11,655 nucleotides of DNA, taken from the NCBI GenBank assembly GCA_016192885.1, contig JACPTH010000087.1, positions 1-11,655 of the forward strand, in the 5' to 3' direction. This document shows positions 1 through 7,696 of this stretch, piece after piece. This DNA is from a bacterium (lineage in GTDB: Bacteria > Muiribacteriota > Ozemobacteria > Ozemobacterales > Ozemobacteraceae). The notes beneath the pieces were generated by a model. It was not told where the DNA came from. It saw only the letters and a program-made list of their open reading frames with translations, and searched no databases. How positions within the stretch are numbered: position 1 is the first letter of the stretch; every line of letters begins with the position of its first letter. A program made the translations under genes and the position numbers.

Positions 1-1
1 G

Positions 2-667
2 GAAGCCGCAATTACGCCTCTTACCTTAGCGGGGTTCGCCCAGATAAAAGCTCTTTCGACCCGAAATGATGCTCCCGCGAAGGCATCTAGGCCTTTTGAC
101 AAAGAACGGGACGGTTTCGTGATGGGAGAGGGAGCCGGAGTTGTGGTTCTTGAAACGGAAGAATTCATGAAAATGCGGAAGGCAACCCCTCTTGCGGAAA
201 TTATTGGATACGGGGCAAGCGCCGATGCATACCATATTACCGCCCCCGATCCCGACGGCGAGGGAGCTTATTTGGCTATGATGGAAGCCCTGCGGTTCGG
301 GAAAACTTCCCCTGAATCCATTTCCTATGTAAATGCTCACGGCACTTCTACTCCAATGAACGATGCAATTGAAACCAAGGCAATCAAAAGAGTTTTTAAG
401 GAGCACGCAAAAAAATTGGTTGTAAATTCGACCAAATCCATGATCGGACACTTGCTTGGGGCCGCGGGAGCGGTCGGAGCGGTGGCGACGATCCTAGAAA
501 TTAACGGCGGTTTTTTTCACCCGACCATTAACCAGGATACCCCAGATGAAAACTGCGATTTGGATTACGTTCCCAATGTTTCCCGAGACGCCGACATTCA
601 GAACGCGGTTGTTAATTCGTTTGGTTTCGGCGGGCAAAATGCCTCTTTGATTTTGAAAAAGGTTTGA
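2..667 (+). CDS. fabF: 3-oxoacyl-ACP synthase II (FabF), C-terminal half, cut by the left edge
   Basis: This is the last 221 residues of a beta-ketoacyl-ACP synthase II, the cytoplasmic condensing enzyme that joins malonyl-ACP to a growing acyl-ACP in type II fatty acid synthesis. Seen in the sequence: the frame is open from base 2; FDKERDGFVMGEGAG is a KAS hallmark; NAHGTSTPMND carries the first catalytic His (codon 338-340); NSTKSMIGHLLGAAG carries the conserved Lys (434-436) and the second catalytic His (449-451); the C-terminus NSFGFGGQNASLILKK is typical of the family. The family is about 410 residues long, so roughly 190 residues including the active-site Cys lie left of the window. The gene ends 15 nt before the likely start of rnc in the same frame, so the two are probably co-transcribed. 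Identification as FabF rather than FabB rests on the overall pattern and the neighbouring rnc. Confidence 0.96.
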   Translation, partial: EAAITPLTLAGFAQIKALSTRNDAPAKASRPFDKERDGFVMGEGAGVVVLETEEFMKMRKATPLAEIIGYGASADAYHITAPDPDGEGAYLAMMEALRFGKTSPESISYVNAHGTSTPMNDAIETKAIKRVFKEHAKKLVVNSTKSMIGHLLGAAGAVGAVATILEINGGFFHPTINQDTPDENCDLDYVPNVSRDADIQNAVVNSFGFGGQNASLILKKV

Positions 668-682
668 TTCGGATAGTTTCCA

Positions 683-1375
683 CTGAAAGCTATTGTCGAA
701 AAATTTTTTCAAAAGACCGGTTATCAATTTCGGAATCCGGTTCTTCTTCTAACAGCCCTTACCCACTCATCCTATTCCAACATCTGCAAAGGAACCTCGG
801 ATAATCAAAGATTGGAATTTTTGGGTGACGCGGTCCTTGAACTAGTTCTATCTCATAAATTGTATGAGGCTTTTCCTGAGGCTAGCGAGGGAGAATTAAC
901 AAAGAAACGCGCTTTTGCGGTTTCAAGGGAACACCTTGCCCGCGTTTGCGTAAGACAAAAATTTGAGGACCTCATGGTAACGGGTTATACCGGGAACGCG
1001 CAAGAAATTCTTTTATCCCGCACTTCCGTTCTTTCAAACCTTTTTGAAGCTATAATTGGGGCAATTTACTTGGATTCCGGTTTTCCCGAGGTTCAAGATT
1101 TCATTTCATCATGCAAAATTCTGGATATAGCCTTTGAACAAATTGTTTCCGATCCCAAAGGATTATTGCAAGAATTTGCCCAAAGTTTGGGTTTCCCCCC
1201 GCCTATTTATAAACTTATTTCCAAAGAAGGCCCTGATCATGAGCTTAGGTTTAAGATTGGAGTTGAGATAAATGGGACCCTTCTTTCCGAGGGAACCGGC
1301 CCGAGTAAAAAAACCGCCCAAACAGCCGCGGCAAAATCAGCTCTCGAGTTACTCGGAAAAGCGAAAACCCTTTAA
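683..1375 (+). CDS. rnc: Ribonuclease III, with a non-canonical or obscured start codon
   Basis: RNase III is a cytoplasmic Mg-dependent endonuclease that cuts double-stranded RNA in rRNA processing and mRNA decay. Numbering from a CTG at 683 gives 230 residues. GYQFRNPVLLLTALTHSSY (residues 13-31) is the usual N-terminal start of the RNase III fold. The signature is NQRLEFLGDAVLEL (41-54), with E45 and D49 as metal ligands; E70 and E122 (LFEAIIGAIYLD) complete the site. A dsRNA-binding domain spans about 157-225 and ends with KKTAQTAAAKSALELL. Positions equivalent to E. coli E38 and D114 are Q42 and N119. The frame is closed by TAG at 674-676, and no ATG, GTG or TTG lies between it and codon 44 (TTG, 812), although the conserved N-terminus is encoded there. 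CTG 683 fits the family length best; ATT 692 is the alternative. It follows fabF closely, probably in one operon. Confidence 0.93.
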   Translation: MKAIVEKFFQKTGYQFRNPVLLLTALTHSSYSNICKGTSDNQRLEFLGDAVLELVLSHKLYEAFPEASEGELTKKRAFAVSREHLARVCVRQKFEDLMVTGYTGNAQEILLSRTSVLSNLFEAIIGAIYLDSGFPEVQDFISSCKILDIAFEQIVSDPKGLLQEFAQSLGFPPPIYKLISKEGPDHELRFKIGVEINGTLLSEGTGPSKKTAQTAAAKSALELLGKAKTL

Positions 1376-1421
1376 AATGTGTTTCTTTTGATTTCTATCG
1401 CCAATTTCTAGTAACCTGCCT

Positions 1422-1433
1422 ATTGCGCGCAAT
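1422..1433. promoter_or_regulatory. Perfect 12-bp palindrome upstream of the sensor phosphatase gene
   Basis: ATTGCGCGCAAT is a perfect dyad in the 116-bp gap between rnc and the first phosphatase gene, about 60 bp before its ATG. It is not followed by a T-run, so it does not look like an intrinsic terminator. An operator for a dimeric regulator is possible, but no convincing -35/-10 pair lies beside it, and a 12-bp palindrome can arise by chance. The rest of this gap shows nothing else clear. Confidence 0.25.
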
Positions 1434-1491
1434 GTATCTGCTCAATAATTCGGGTATGGCCATTGATTCTTGTCGGAAAAATAAGTAGAAA

Positions 1492-4305
1492 ATGAAATCA
1501 TCGGTTTTTCTTGTTCTTTGCCTTCTTTTCGGAATACCGATAATCCTTGCATTGTTCGGTTGCCGCCAAGCTTGGTCCGAACATGAAAAATTTCGCAGAA
1601 TCAGCTTAGAGAGAACTCTTGAGGAAACACTATCTTCATTTGAGGCAAATTCAGATACCCCGGAATTTTTGACTCGTATTCTTAAAGACCTTGATTTAAA
1701 GGTTTTCTCAAGCCCTAACCCCATTCAAACCCAAAGGCAACAATCGTCGGTTTTAAAAAAACGGTTCCCAGGAACGTTTAATTTCACCTTCGTTAATGGA
1801 GAAGGAAAAGCTGTTTCCGAACTCTGCGACACTTCGGTCCCTCAATTTTTTCTAAGGCGATTTTTTTTCTCTTATCAGAATTTTCTGAGAGGGAAACCGA
1901 ACGACCTCTGGCAAGATAAAGGTTTCATTCAAAGTTTTTTGGGGCCTTTTGTTCCAACCGGAGAGGAAATTCACAGAAGATTAATTTACGCAGCTCCTCA
2001 AGGAGAAAAAAAATTCGTCTATCTTTCCATTCCTTCGCCGAAAGGAATGCTTATCGTTCATTTAAACCGAACAGGTTCTTGGGGAAAAATAGCTCTATTT
2101 GACCACTTAAGGCGGTTTTTAAAGATAAATCAATCGATCAAAGTTTCCCTATTGGAAAGAAATAAATCTTTAGCAAAGTTTTACTGGGAAAAGCTCAGCA
2201 ATGAATTCGCGAAAAATCAAACAAATCAACATTGGGAGCGAAATAAACTGTGGGGGAAGCGAATAATATTTCCGAATGCAACCCTTATCGCCTGCGCAAG
2301 CTTACAACCCGATCATAAGGCGGAAAACTTGCGCAATCGCGTAATTTTTTTTCTAGGCGCAACTTGGGTCGTATCAATTTTGCTCCTCAGAAAAATACTT
2401 AGTAAGGGCTCTGAAATGGCTTTATCCGTTCGAACCAAGCTAGTTTTTTCCTTTCTTTTCCTTTCCGGAATTCCAATCATTGTAATGGGAATATCCGCGA
2501 GAAATTTTCTTGCGGACCATCGACAAACCTTAATTTCCTATTTGCACAAAGAAATAGAAAAAAAACTCAGCCTTTTTGATTTTCAATTCCCAAGAACTAT
2601 TTCAACATTATTGGACTACCCGCTTAAGAAAACGTTTTATTCTTTTATCTGTCCGCCTTACGCATCGAATTCCCAAATCCTAAATCAATTGACGACCTTG
2701 CGGGAAAAGTATTATTGGGATTCTATGAAGCTTTACGGGCAAGATGGCAAAGAAGTAAACGTTAAGTCTCATTTATCCCCCGGGCTAAACACCGCCGCGG
2801 AATTTAAAGCTTTCGATAAAGTCGCTTTTTCGATCCTTAGAAATCTTAATCATAATTTTCAGGTTAATGAAGTTGAAACTAAAGAGAGTTCCCCTTCGAC
2901 CAATACCCAAGATCCAAGCTCAAGTAACGCATGGTTCCTTTCTTACGTTACGAGAAATCTGGGCCGGCTCCAAGACACCGAGGTAGGCGGAAGCAAAACC
3001 AAATTCTGCCTTTTCCCGCTTCAAGATAAAAACGGGGTTTCCAGGTTCTTGCTCATTCTTATATGGTCAGACAAACGAATGGTTAGGGAATATATTAGCC
3101 GATATTTACCGCTTTTTAACAGTGAACTTGAAGAATCCACTTTAATCGCCTTCAACCGCGTCGAAGAAGAATCGTCTATTCCAATTCGCTTTCTTCAAAC
3201 CCCTTTTGTAAAGCCATTTCAAGAGAAATTTCATTTTAAAGGTTTGGGGATTCAGAACCTTGTTTCAACAACAAAGGGGGTTGCCCTTTTAACCGCGATT
3301 CGATGTGAAAAACTGGCGGGATATAACCTTGTGGCAATAACCTCGGATCGGAAAATTCGGGCCGAAATAAGAGCCCTTGCGATCAAGTTTAGCGCTATCG
3401 GACTTTCTATTGCGCTCATAAGCATTATTGTCGGAATACTTCTCGCCAGGAATTTCCTCGATCCGGTCAAGAACTTGACAAACGGGGTAGAATCTCTTCG
3501 AAGCCGTGATTTTAGCAAGAGAATTCCCGTAATTGATGAAGACGAATTTGGAAACCTGTCGAAAACCTTTAACAATATGATGGAAGGCTTGGAAGACCTT
3601 GAGGTTGCCAGAGTTGTACAAGAAAGTCTTTTCCCCGAAAATGCTCTAAAGCTCGGAGATTGGAAAATTTTTGGAACTTCCCTTTCCGCAACGCAGGTCG
3701 GGGGAGACTATTTTGACTTTTTTCAAGTCGGCGAAAACCGTGGTGCAATTTTAGTCGGCGATGTCTCCGGTCATGGGGTTTCAGCCGCTCTTGTAATGGC
3801 GATGGCAAAGGCGGTAATTAGCCACCCAGGCACGGTTTTCGAACCAGGAAAGGTTTTAGAAACTCTTCAAAGCGTTTTTTCAGCAACAATTAAACGGGTG
3901 AAAATGATGACTTGTCTTGTCGGAATACTCGATTCCAAAGAGCAAAAGTTCCTTGCTTCAAACGCAGGACAATGTTTCCCGTTCCTTGTTAGAAAGGGGA
4001 AGGCTCAGTTTGTTGAAATGCCGGGGTTGCCTCTTGGGGGGAAAAAGGCGAGGATTTACGAAACTATTGAAATTCAGTTGGAACCTGATGATTGCTTGGT
4101 TTTTTACACTGACGGAATAGTCGAAGCTTTTGATTTAAATGGAAAACGTATCGGATACGAAACTTTCCGCCGAAAATTGCCCGATCTTGTTCGGGAAAAT
4201 GCAATGGCTACCGAGCATTCCATTAGGCATTGGCTAAATGAAATCATGAAACCCGGTTTATTGGAGGACGATATGACCTTGGTAGTTGTACAAGCTTCGC
4301 TTTGA
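1492..4305 (+). CDS. Membrane sensor phosphatase: two-part input, HAMP, PP2C/SpoIIE (RsbU-type) output
   Basis: A 937-residue membrane protein predicted to turn an extracytoplasmic signal into dephosphorylation of a phosphoserine or phosphothreonine STAS protein. Hydrophobic segments lie at about 4-23, 283-301, 316-336 and 632-653, giving two successive extracytoplasmic regions (about 25-280 and 340-630). A HAMP linker follows (about 654-706, DPVKNLTNGVESLRSRDF then DEFGNLSKTFNNM). The PP2C domain runs from about 706 to the end. It starts with VARVVQESLFP, as in RsbU-type phosphatases, and keeps the metal-binding aspartates: D739 (VGGDYFD), D757 (GDVSGHG), D874 (FYTDG) and D926/D927 (LEDDMTLVV). 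The usual NAGHN is NAGQC here. The ATG has only a weak Shine-Dalgarno (AAG-rich stretch). A frameshifted paralogue follows 46 nt downstream and a STAS gene lies beyond it, the likely substrate. The ligand and the extracytoplasmic fold are not recognised. Confidence 0.9.
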   Translation: MKSSVFLVLCLLFGIPIILALFGCRQAWSEHEKFRRISLERTLEETLSSFEANSDTPEFLTRILKDLDLKVFSSPNPIQTQRQQSSVLKKRFPGTFNFTFVNGEGKAVSELCDTSVPQFFLRRFFFSYQNFLRGKPNDLWQDKGFIQSFLGPFVPTGEEIHRRLIYAAPQGEKKFVYLSIPSPKGMLIVHLNRTGSWGKIALFDHLRRFLKINQSIKVSLLERNKSLAKFYWEKLSNEFAKNQTNQHWERNKLWGKRIIFPNATLIACASLQPDHKAENLRNRVIFFLGATWVVSILLLRKILSKGSEMALSVRTKLVFSFLFLSGIPIIVMGISARNFLADHRQTLISYLHKEIEKKLSLFDFQFPRTISTLLDYPLKKTFYSFICPPYASNSQILNQLTTLREKYYWDSMKLYGQDGKEVNVKSHLSPGLNTAAEFKAFDKVAFSILRNLNHNFQVNEVETKESSPSTNTQDPSSSNAWFLSYVTRNLGRLQDTEVGGSKTKFCLFPLQDKNGVSRFLLILIWSDKRMVREYISRYLPLFNSELEESTLIAFNRVEEESSIPIRFLQTPFVKPFQEKFHFKGLGIQNLVSTTKGVALLTAIRCEKLAGYNLVAITSDRKIRAEIRALAIKFSAIGLSIALISIIVGILLARNFLDPVKNLTNGVESLRSRDFSKRIPVIDEDEFGNLSKTFNNMMEGLEDLEVARVVQESLFPENALKLGDWKIFGTSLSATQVGGDYFDFFQVGENRGAILVGDVSGHGVSAALVMAMAKAVISHPGTVFEPGKVLETLQSVFSATIKRVKMMTCLVGILDSKEQKFLASNAGQCFPFLVRKGKAQFVEMPGLPLGGKKARIYETIEIQLEPDDCLVFYTDGIVEAFDLNGKRIGYETFRRKLPDLVRENAMATEHSIRHWLNEIMKPGLLEDDMTLVVVQASL

Positions 4306-4351
4306 GAATTGCCGCTCCCTCGGGTTTGAAAACCTAGGCGGAATGAATGAT

Positions 4352-6073
4352 ATGGGAAAGATAGTGTTTGGATTTAACATATTATCAAGAATTAAGGAAC
4401 TCCCGCTATTTCGCTGGATTTCTTTTTGCATCGTGTTCTGGGGCCTTCCGATTGGGTTAGCGTTAAATGAATGCGAGGGCATTTTAAAGGAGTATGAGCT
4501 TGAAGCCAAAAGCAAGATTGATGATGACATTGAGGAAAAAACTACAAAATTCGATTCAGAATCCGCAATTCTTCCTGGAATCAACCTTTTCTTTGGACTT
4601 CAACGAATCTTTATTTCCAGCGCGACAAGTCAAATTGAAGCATTTCAGGAAATGAAAAGGTTAGGAAACGAGGATTTTCCCGGAGTCCTTGAGTTTATTT
4701 TTGTAAACAAGGATGGTGAATTAATAAAGTCTCTTTCCGATGTTCACCCGCCTCGCGAGCTAATAAAGGGATTTTTCCAAGATTACAAAGCCTCCACTCT
4801 TGGGGACTCATCAAACCTAAAAAAGAACATTTCCAAATACCACTCCTTCCTGGGACCTTGCATTGGAGAAGGCTTTGAAATCAATGTCATAGAAGGAATT
4901 ACAGCGGCCTCATATCGCATGTCGAGAGCATATGTGTATTTTTCAAATTGTTATTCGGAAGGGATGTTCATCGCCCTAATTAGTTTGACCCAAAACTTGG
5001 AAAATCTTGAGCTGGTTTTCCGCGCAAAATGGCATAATTTTGAAATTCCCGAATCGAAAACCGCCTTCATTGACATCGAAAAACCGATTGCCAACTATTC
5101 CACGGAATTTGGAAATCTTTCCCCGCATCTTCAGTATGCGATTTCAGAGTTAGAAAGCAAACCAAAAGGCGGGGTTTTTGCCGGGGGCCATCTTTGGAAG
5201 CAACAAAAAATTTCCAAACGTTTTTGCAGAATTACGGCCATTCCTTTTCCGAGGCATGTGACGGTAGAAAAATATTCTAACTATCTTCTGGCATTTAGCT
5301 GTCTACTTCTTTGTATTCTATCGTACAAAACCTGGAAGGTGATATCCGGCCAAGACAGGTTGAATTTTTCCATTCAGCATAAACTGATTTTGTTGTTTTT
5401 GTATGTTGTCGGAATCCCGACGCTTTTATTAGGAATTTCGTCCCAAGGGTTCTTGCGCGAGCGAAAGAAGGTTCTTGAAGCCGCAATGTACGCGCGACAA
5501 GAGAAAATTTTGATGAAATTTGACCAAGGGCTTAATGAGGGGATAGGAAATTTTGAATTAAGATTAAAGGAAATCTTGGATTCTCCTCTTCATAAGGAAG
5601 ATTCGCTTTTGGAGGTTGCCCAGGTCAGATTGAACATGATCTTGGAAAAATTTTCCCCTGGTTTGTGCGAGCTGGTTGACGAAACCGGATCGAGACGATT
5701 TTCGCGAAAAACAACATGGGGAACTAACGTGAACAAAATGCTTGAGATGATTACGAGCAGGGCCCCGGCTGTTCTTGGAGAAATTAACCGCATCCCTCAA
5801 GATCAAAAGGAAAACTCCAAAGACCAGTTCCTGAACATGGCGGCAGAATTTATGGGGTTAAACATTGAATTAATTTTCTCGTCGCTTTTTCAGGACGTCG
5901 GTTCCTTGAATGAATTCAAGCCCTCCGGTGGAAACTTGTACATTATGCTTTACCCGTTAAAAGACCAAAAAAGATTCGCACGCTTTCTTTCCTTCCTTGT
6001 TGAACAACCATTGTCGCTTATTCCGATCTTCATGATTGCATGGTTCCAAAGGATTCCCAGTTTTCTTGGATAA
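4352..6073 (+). pseudogene. Second sensor phosphatase, 5' portion (membrane sensor only, frame lost near 6004)
   Basis: This 573-residue frame is the N-terminal sensor part of a paralogue of the upstream phosphatase. Hydrophobic segments at about 22-38, 309-326 and 343-361 match the first three of its sister. Sister motifs recur, for example DFPGVLEFIFVNKDGE against RFPGTFNFTFVNGEGK, and HSFLGPCIGEG against QSFLGPFVPTG. After KDQKRFARFLSFLVE the homology leaves this frame; the last 20 or so residues before the TAA at 6071-6073 do not match, and the alignment continues in the -1 frame from about 6004. Adding one base there would give a 943-residue protein. The start is ATG 4352, with AGGCGG at 4336-4341 spaced 10 nt away; ATG 4343 is too close to that site. 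It may be a decayed gene, a sequencing or assembly error, or a truncated sensor that is still made. Confidence 0.75.
5999..6007 (+). other. Inferred frameshift site in the second phosphatase gene
   Basis: Upstream, the sister-like sequence RFLSFLVE is in the frame of 4352. Downstream, TTIVAYSDLHDC (from 6004, frame of 6040) matches the sister's STLIAFNRVEEE. The downstream frame is closed by TGA at 6001-6003, so the switch must fall within a few codons of this point. One extra base in GTTGAACAACC, for instance GAAACA in place of GAACA, joins the frames as LVETTIVAY. The switch needed is -1. No X-XXY-YYZ slippery heptamer is visible between 6002 and 6073, which argues against programmed frameshifting. 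Confidence 0.7.
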
Positions 6074-7182
6074 CGAAGTCGTTGATTTCCAAAACCAAAT
6101 CAAAGGTATTCACCCTTCAAACCCGATTTCAAAATGAAATTCAAACTTTTTACATTACAGGCATGAAGGGAAACAACTTAAAGAAGTTCCTTCTTTTTTC
6201 TTTTACCCCCGATACCACAATTCGGGAAGAAATTTATTTCGATTCCCTTAGGCTTGGTTTATTTTTCCTTGTTATCATGTGCATAAGTTTTGCGGTCGGA
6301 AGCCTTTTGTTAAACCAGTTCCTTGAACCTGTTCGGAACCTTTCATTGGGGATGAAAGCTTTGGAGCAACGATGTTTTGATCATAAAATTCCTATTATTA
6401 ACCGCGACGAACTGGGTCGACTTTCAGACACTTTCAACCAAATCATGGAGGGGCTCGCCGATCTTGAAGTTGCAAGAGTAGTACAAGATGCTTTTTTCCC
6501 TCGAGAAATCTTATCCGCCAACGGGTGGGAGGTGTATGGCACCTGCACCCCTGCCAGCCGTGTTGGGGGCGATTATTTTGATTACTTTCTGGTAGATGAA
6601 AATAAGATAGCGGTTATTGTCGGGGACGTTTCGGGACACGGAGTTTCCGCCGCCCTTGTGGTTGCCATGGCCAAAGCGCTTATTGCTCACCCCGCGAATG
6701 AATTTAATCCCTCGAAAATTTTCAACATGATTGACAAAATTTTTTCGGAAACTTTAAAGCGGAGAAAAATGATGACCTGTTTTTTCGGAATTATTGACAT
6801 CATTGAAGGAAAATTTTTAGCATCAAATGCAGGGCACAACTATCCATTCATTTTGAGTGGAGAAAAAGCGGAGCACATCTCCTTCCCAGGTTTTCCTTTA
6901 GGCGTAAACTCACGGAGAAAATATCAAGTTTCCGAAATTAACCTAAATGAAAACGATTGCATGATTTTCTACACCGACGGGTTTATCGAAGCGTTTGATC
7001 GAAATGGCGTTTCAATTGGATACCCTAAGGTTAAAAACGCTTTGCCCGCGCTATTGAAAAACAGCGCCTTTGAGACTGAAAACGCCTTAAGAGAATGGCA
7101 TCGGTCTATCGCAAGGCCTGGACCGCTTGACGATGACATCACATTGGTTGTCGTGCAAAAGCGCCTAACGCATCCCCTTTGA
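6040..7182 (+). CDS. Second sensor phosphatase, 3' portion: TM, HAMP and intact PP2C/SpoIIE domain
   Basis: This frame encodes the output half of the second phosphatase, 380 residues from ATG 6040. The end of the sensor domain is followed by a membrane segment (about 71-93), HAMP (about 93-145, EPVRNLSLGMKALEQRCFD then DELGRLSDTFNQIMEG) and a full PP2C domain (145-380). The domain has VARVVQDAFFP, VGGDYFD (D178), GDVSGHG (D196), NAGHN, FYTDG (D313) and PLDDDITLVVV (D364-D366), so catalytic residues look intact. Homology to the sister extends upstream of this ATG to about 6004, and nothing like a Shine-Dalgarno precedes it. That favours one frameshifted gene over an independent start. If made alone, it would be a one-TM phosphatase lacking most of the sensor. 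It ends 141 bp before the STAS gene, its probable substrate. The preserved PP2C motifs suggest recent disruption or a sequence error. Confidence 0.8.
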   Translation: MVPKDSQFSWITKSLISKTKSKVFTLQTRFQNEIQTFYITGMKGNNLKKFLLFSFTPDTTIREEIYFDSLRLGLFFLVIMCISFAVGSLLLNQFLEPVRNLSLGMKALEQRCFDHKIPIINRDELGRLSDTFNQIMEGLADLEVARVVQDAFFPREILSANGWEVYGTCTPASRVGGDYFDYFLVDENKIAVIVGDVSGHGVSAALVVAMAKALIAHPANEFNPSKIFNMIDKIFSETLKRRKMMTCFFGIIDIIEGKFLASNAGHNYPFILSGEKAEHISFPGFPLGVNSRRKYQVSEINLNENDCMIFYTDGFIEAFDRNGVSIGYPKVKNALPALLKNSAFETENALREWHRSIARPGPLDDDITLVVVQKRLTHPL

Positions 7183-7286
7183 ACCCCTAATTTGCTCAGG
7201 CTCCGGCAAAACTATTCAAAACCGGCACTTGGAAATCCCTAATTCGGTTTACTATTTCCATTTTTTCAATAATCCTTTTAACCGCG

Positions 7287-7315
7287 TTGACATTGTCTTT
7301 CCGCTGAAGTATCAT
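7287..7315 (+). promoter_or_regulatory. Sigma-70-like promoter immediately before the STAS gene
   Basis: A perfect -35 hexamer TTGACA (7287-7292) and a good -10 TATCAT (7310-7315) are separated by 17 bp, the optimal spacing. Transcription would start near 7322, and the ATG of the STAS gene is at 7324, so the mRNA would have almost no leader. No Shine-Dalgarno lies between the -10 and the ATG. The rest of the 141-bp gap (7183-7286) shows no gene and no convincing terminator. Confidence 0.65.
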
Positions 7316-7323
7316 AAAGCGAC

Positions 7324-7668
7324 ATGCCAAAATTTATCTGCCAAACCGCTCAAGAAGGGTCCGTTTTTGTTATTCGAGGTATCGGATACCTTGATGAATC
7401 AGGGGGCACCATGGTCCGAAAGTATGCTGATGAAGCATTTTCAAAAGGTTTTCAGAAAATCATTTTAAATTTTTCCCAGGCCCCGGTAATTAACAGTACG
7501 GGTGTTGCTCAAATTATTGAATTGGTCGAAGTTTTGGTCGATGAACGTAAAGGATCGGTTATTTTTGTCGGGCTAAGCGAGCTAACTTCCGGAGTTTTTA
7601 AAATGGTGGGGCTTTTAAAAATGGGAAAAGTCCTGGAAACCGAAGCCGAAGCTTTTAAAGCCTTTTAA
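7324..7668 (+). CDS. STAS-domain anti-sigma factor antagonist (SpoIIAA/RsbV-like)
   Basis: A 114-residue single-domain STAS protein of the kind that is phosphorylated by an anti-sigma kinase, dephosphorylated by an RsbU/SpoIIE phosphatase, and then binds and sequesters the anti-sigma factor. The strand-helix pattern is typical: SVFVIRGIGYLDESGG at 13-28, KIILNFSQAPVINSTGVAQII at 45-65, and GSVIFVGLSELTSGVFKMVGL with the usual C-terminal helix. The phospho-acceptor site, usually D-S-S/T-G, reads N57-S58-T59-G60, so Ser58 is the likely target and the preceding Asp is Asn. The start is fixed by an in-frame TAA at 7315-7317. The promoter ends 8 nt before the ATG, so translation may be leaderless. 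Two cognate-type phosphatases lie just upstream, but no kinase or sigma factor is visible. Which output it controls cannot be told from here. Confidence 0.87.
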   Translation: MPKFICQTAQEGSVFVIRGIGYLDESGGTMVRKYADEAFSKGFQKIILNFSQAPVINSTGVAQIIELVEVLVDERKGSVIFVGLSELTSGVFKMVGLLKMGKVLETEAEAFKAF

Positions 7669-7696
7669 TTTCGTAATTTTTTTCCCTTCAAAGAAA

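Noticed and set aside
1463..1491. TTGATT-N17-TAGAAA promoter-like sequence before the first phosphatase gene
   Set aside because: It ends directly at the ATG (1492), so transcription would start inside the coding region; the -10 is also poor.
6002..6073. Programmed -1 frameshift joining the two halves of the second phosphatase
   Set aside because: No X-XXY-YYZ heptamer is in phase, and homology places the switch at about 6004, not near the TTTTCTT run at 6061.
7183..7286. Terminator after the second phosphatase (CCGG boxes around CAAAAC repeats)
   Set aside because: The stem would be only four base pairs and there is no T-run.
7229..7468. 79-codon plus-strand open frame overlapping the STAS start
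   Set aside because: It overlaps the STAS gene in another frame, crosses its promoter and resembles no known protein.
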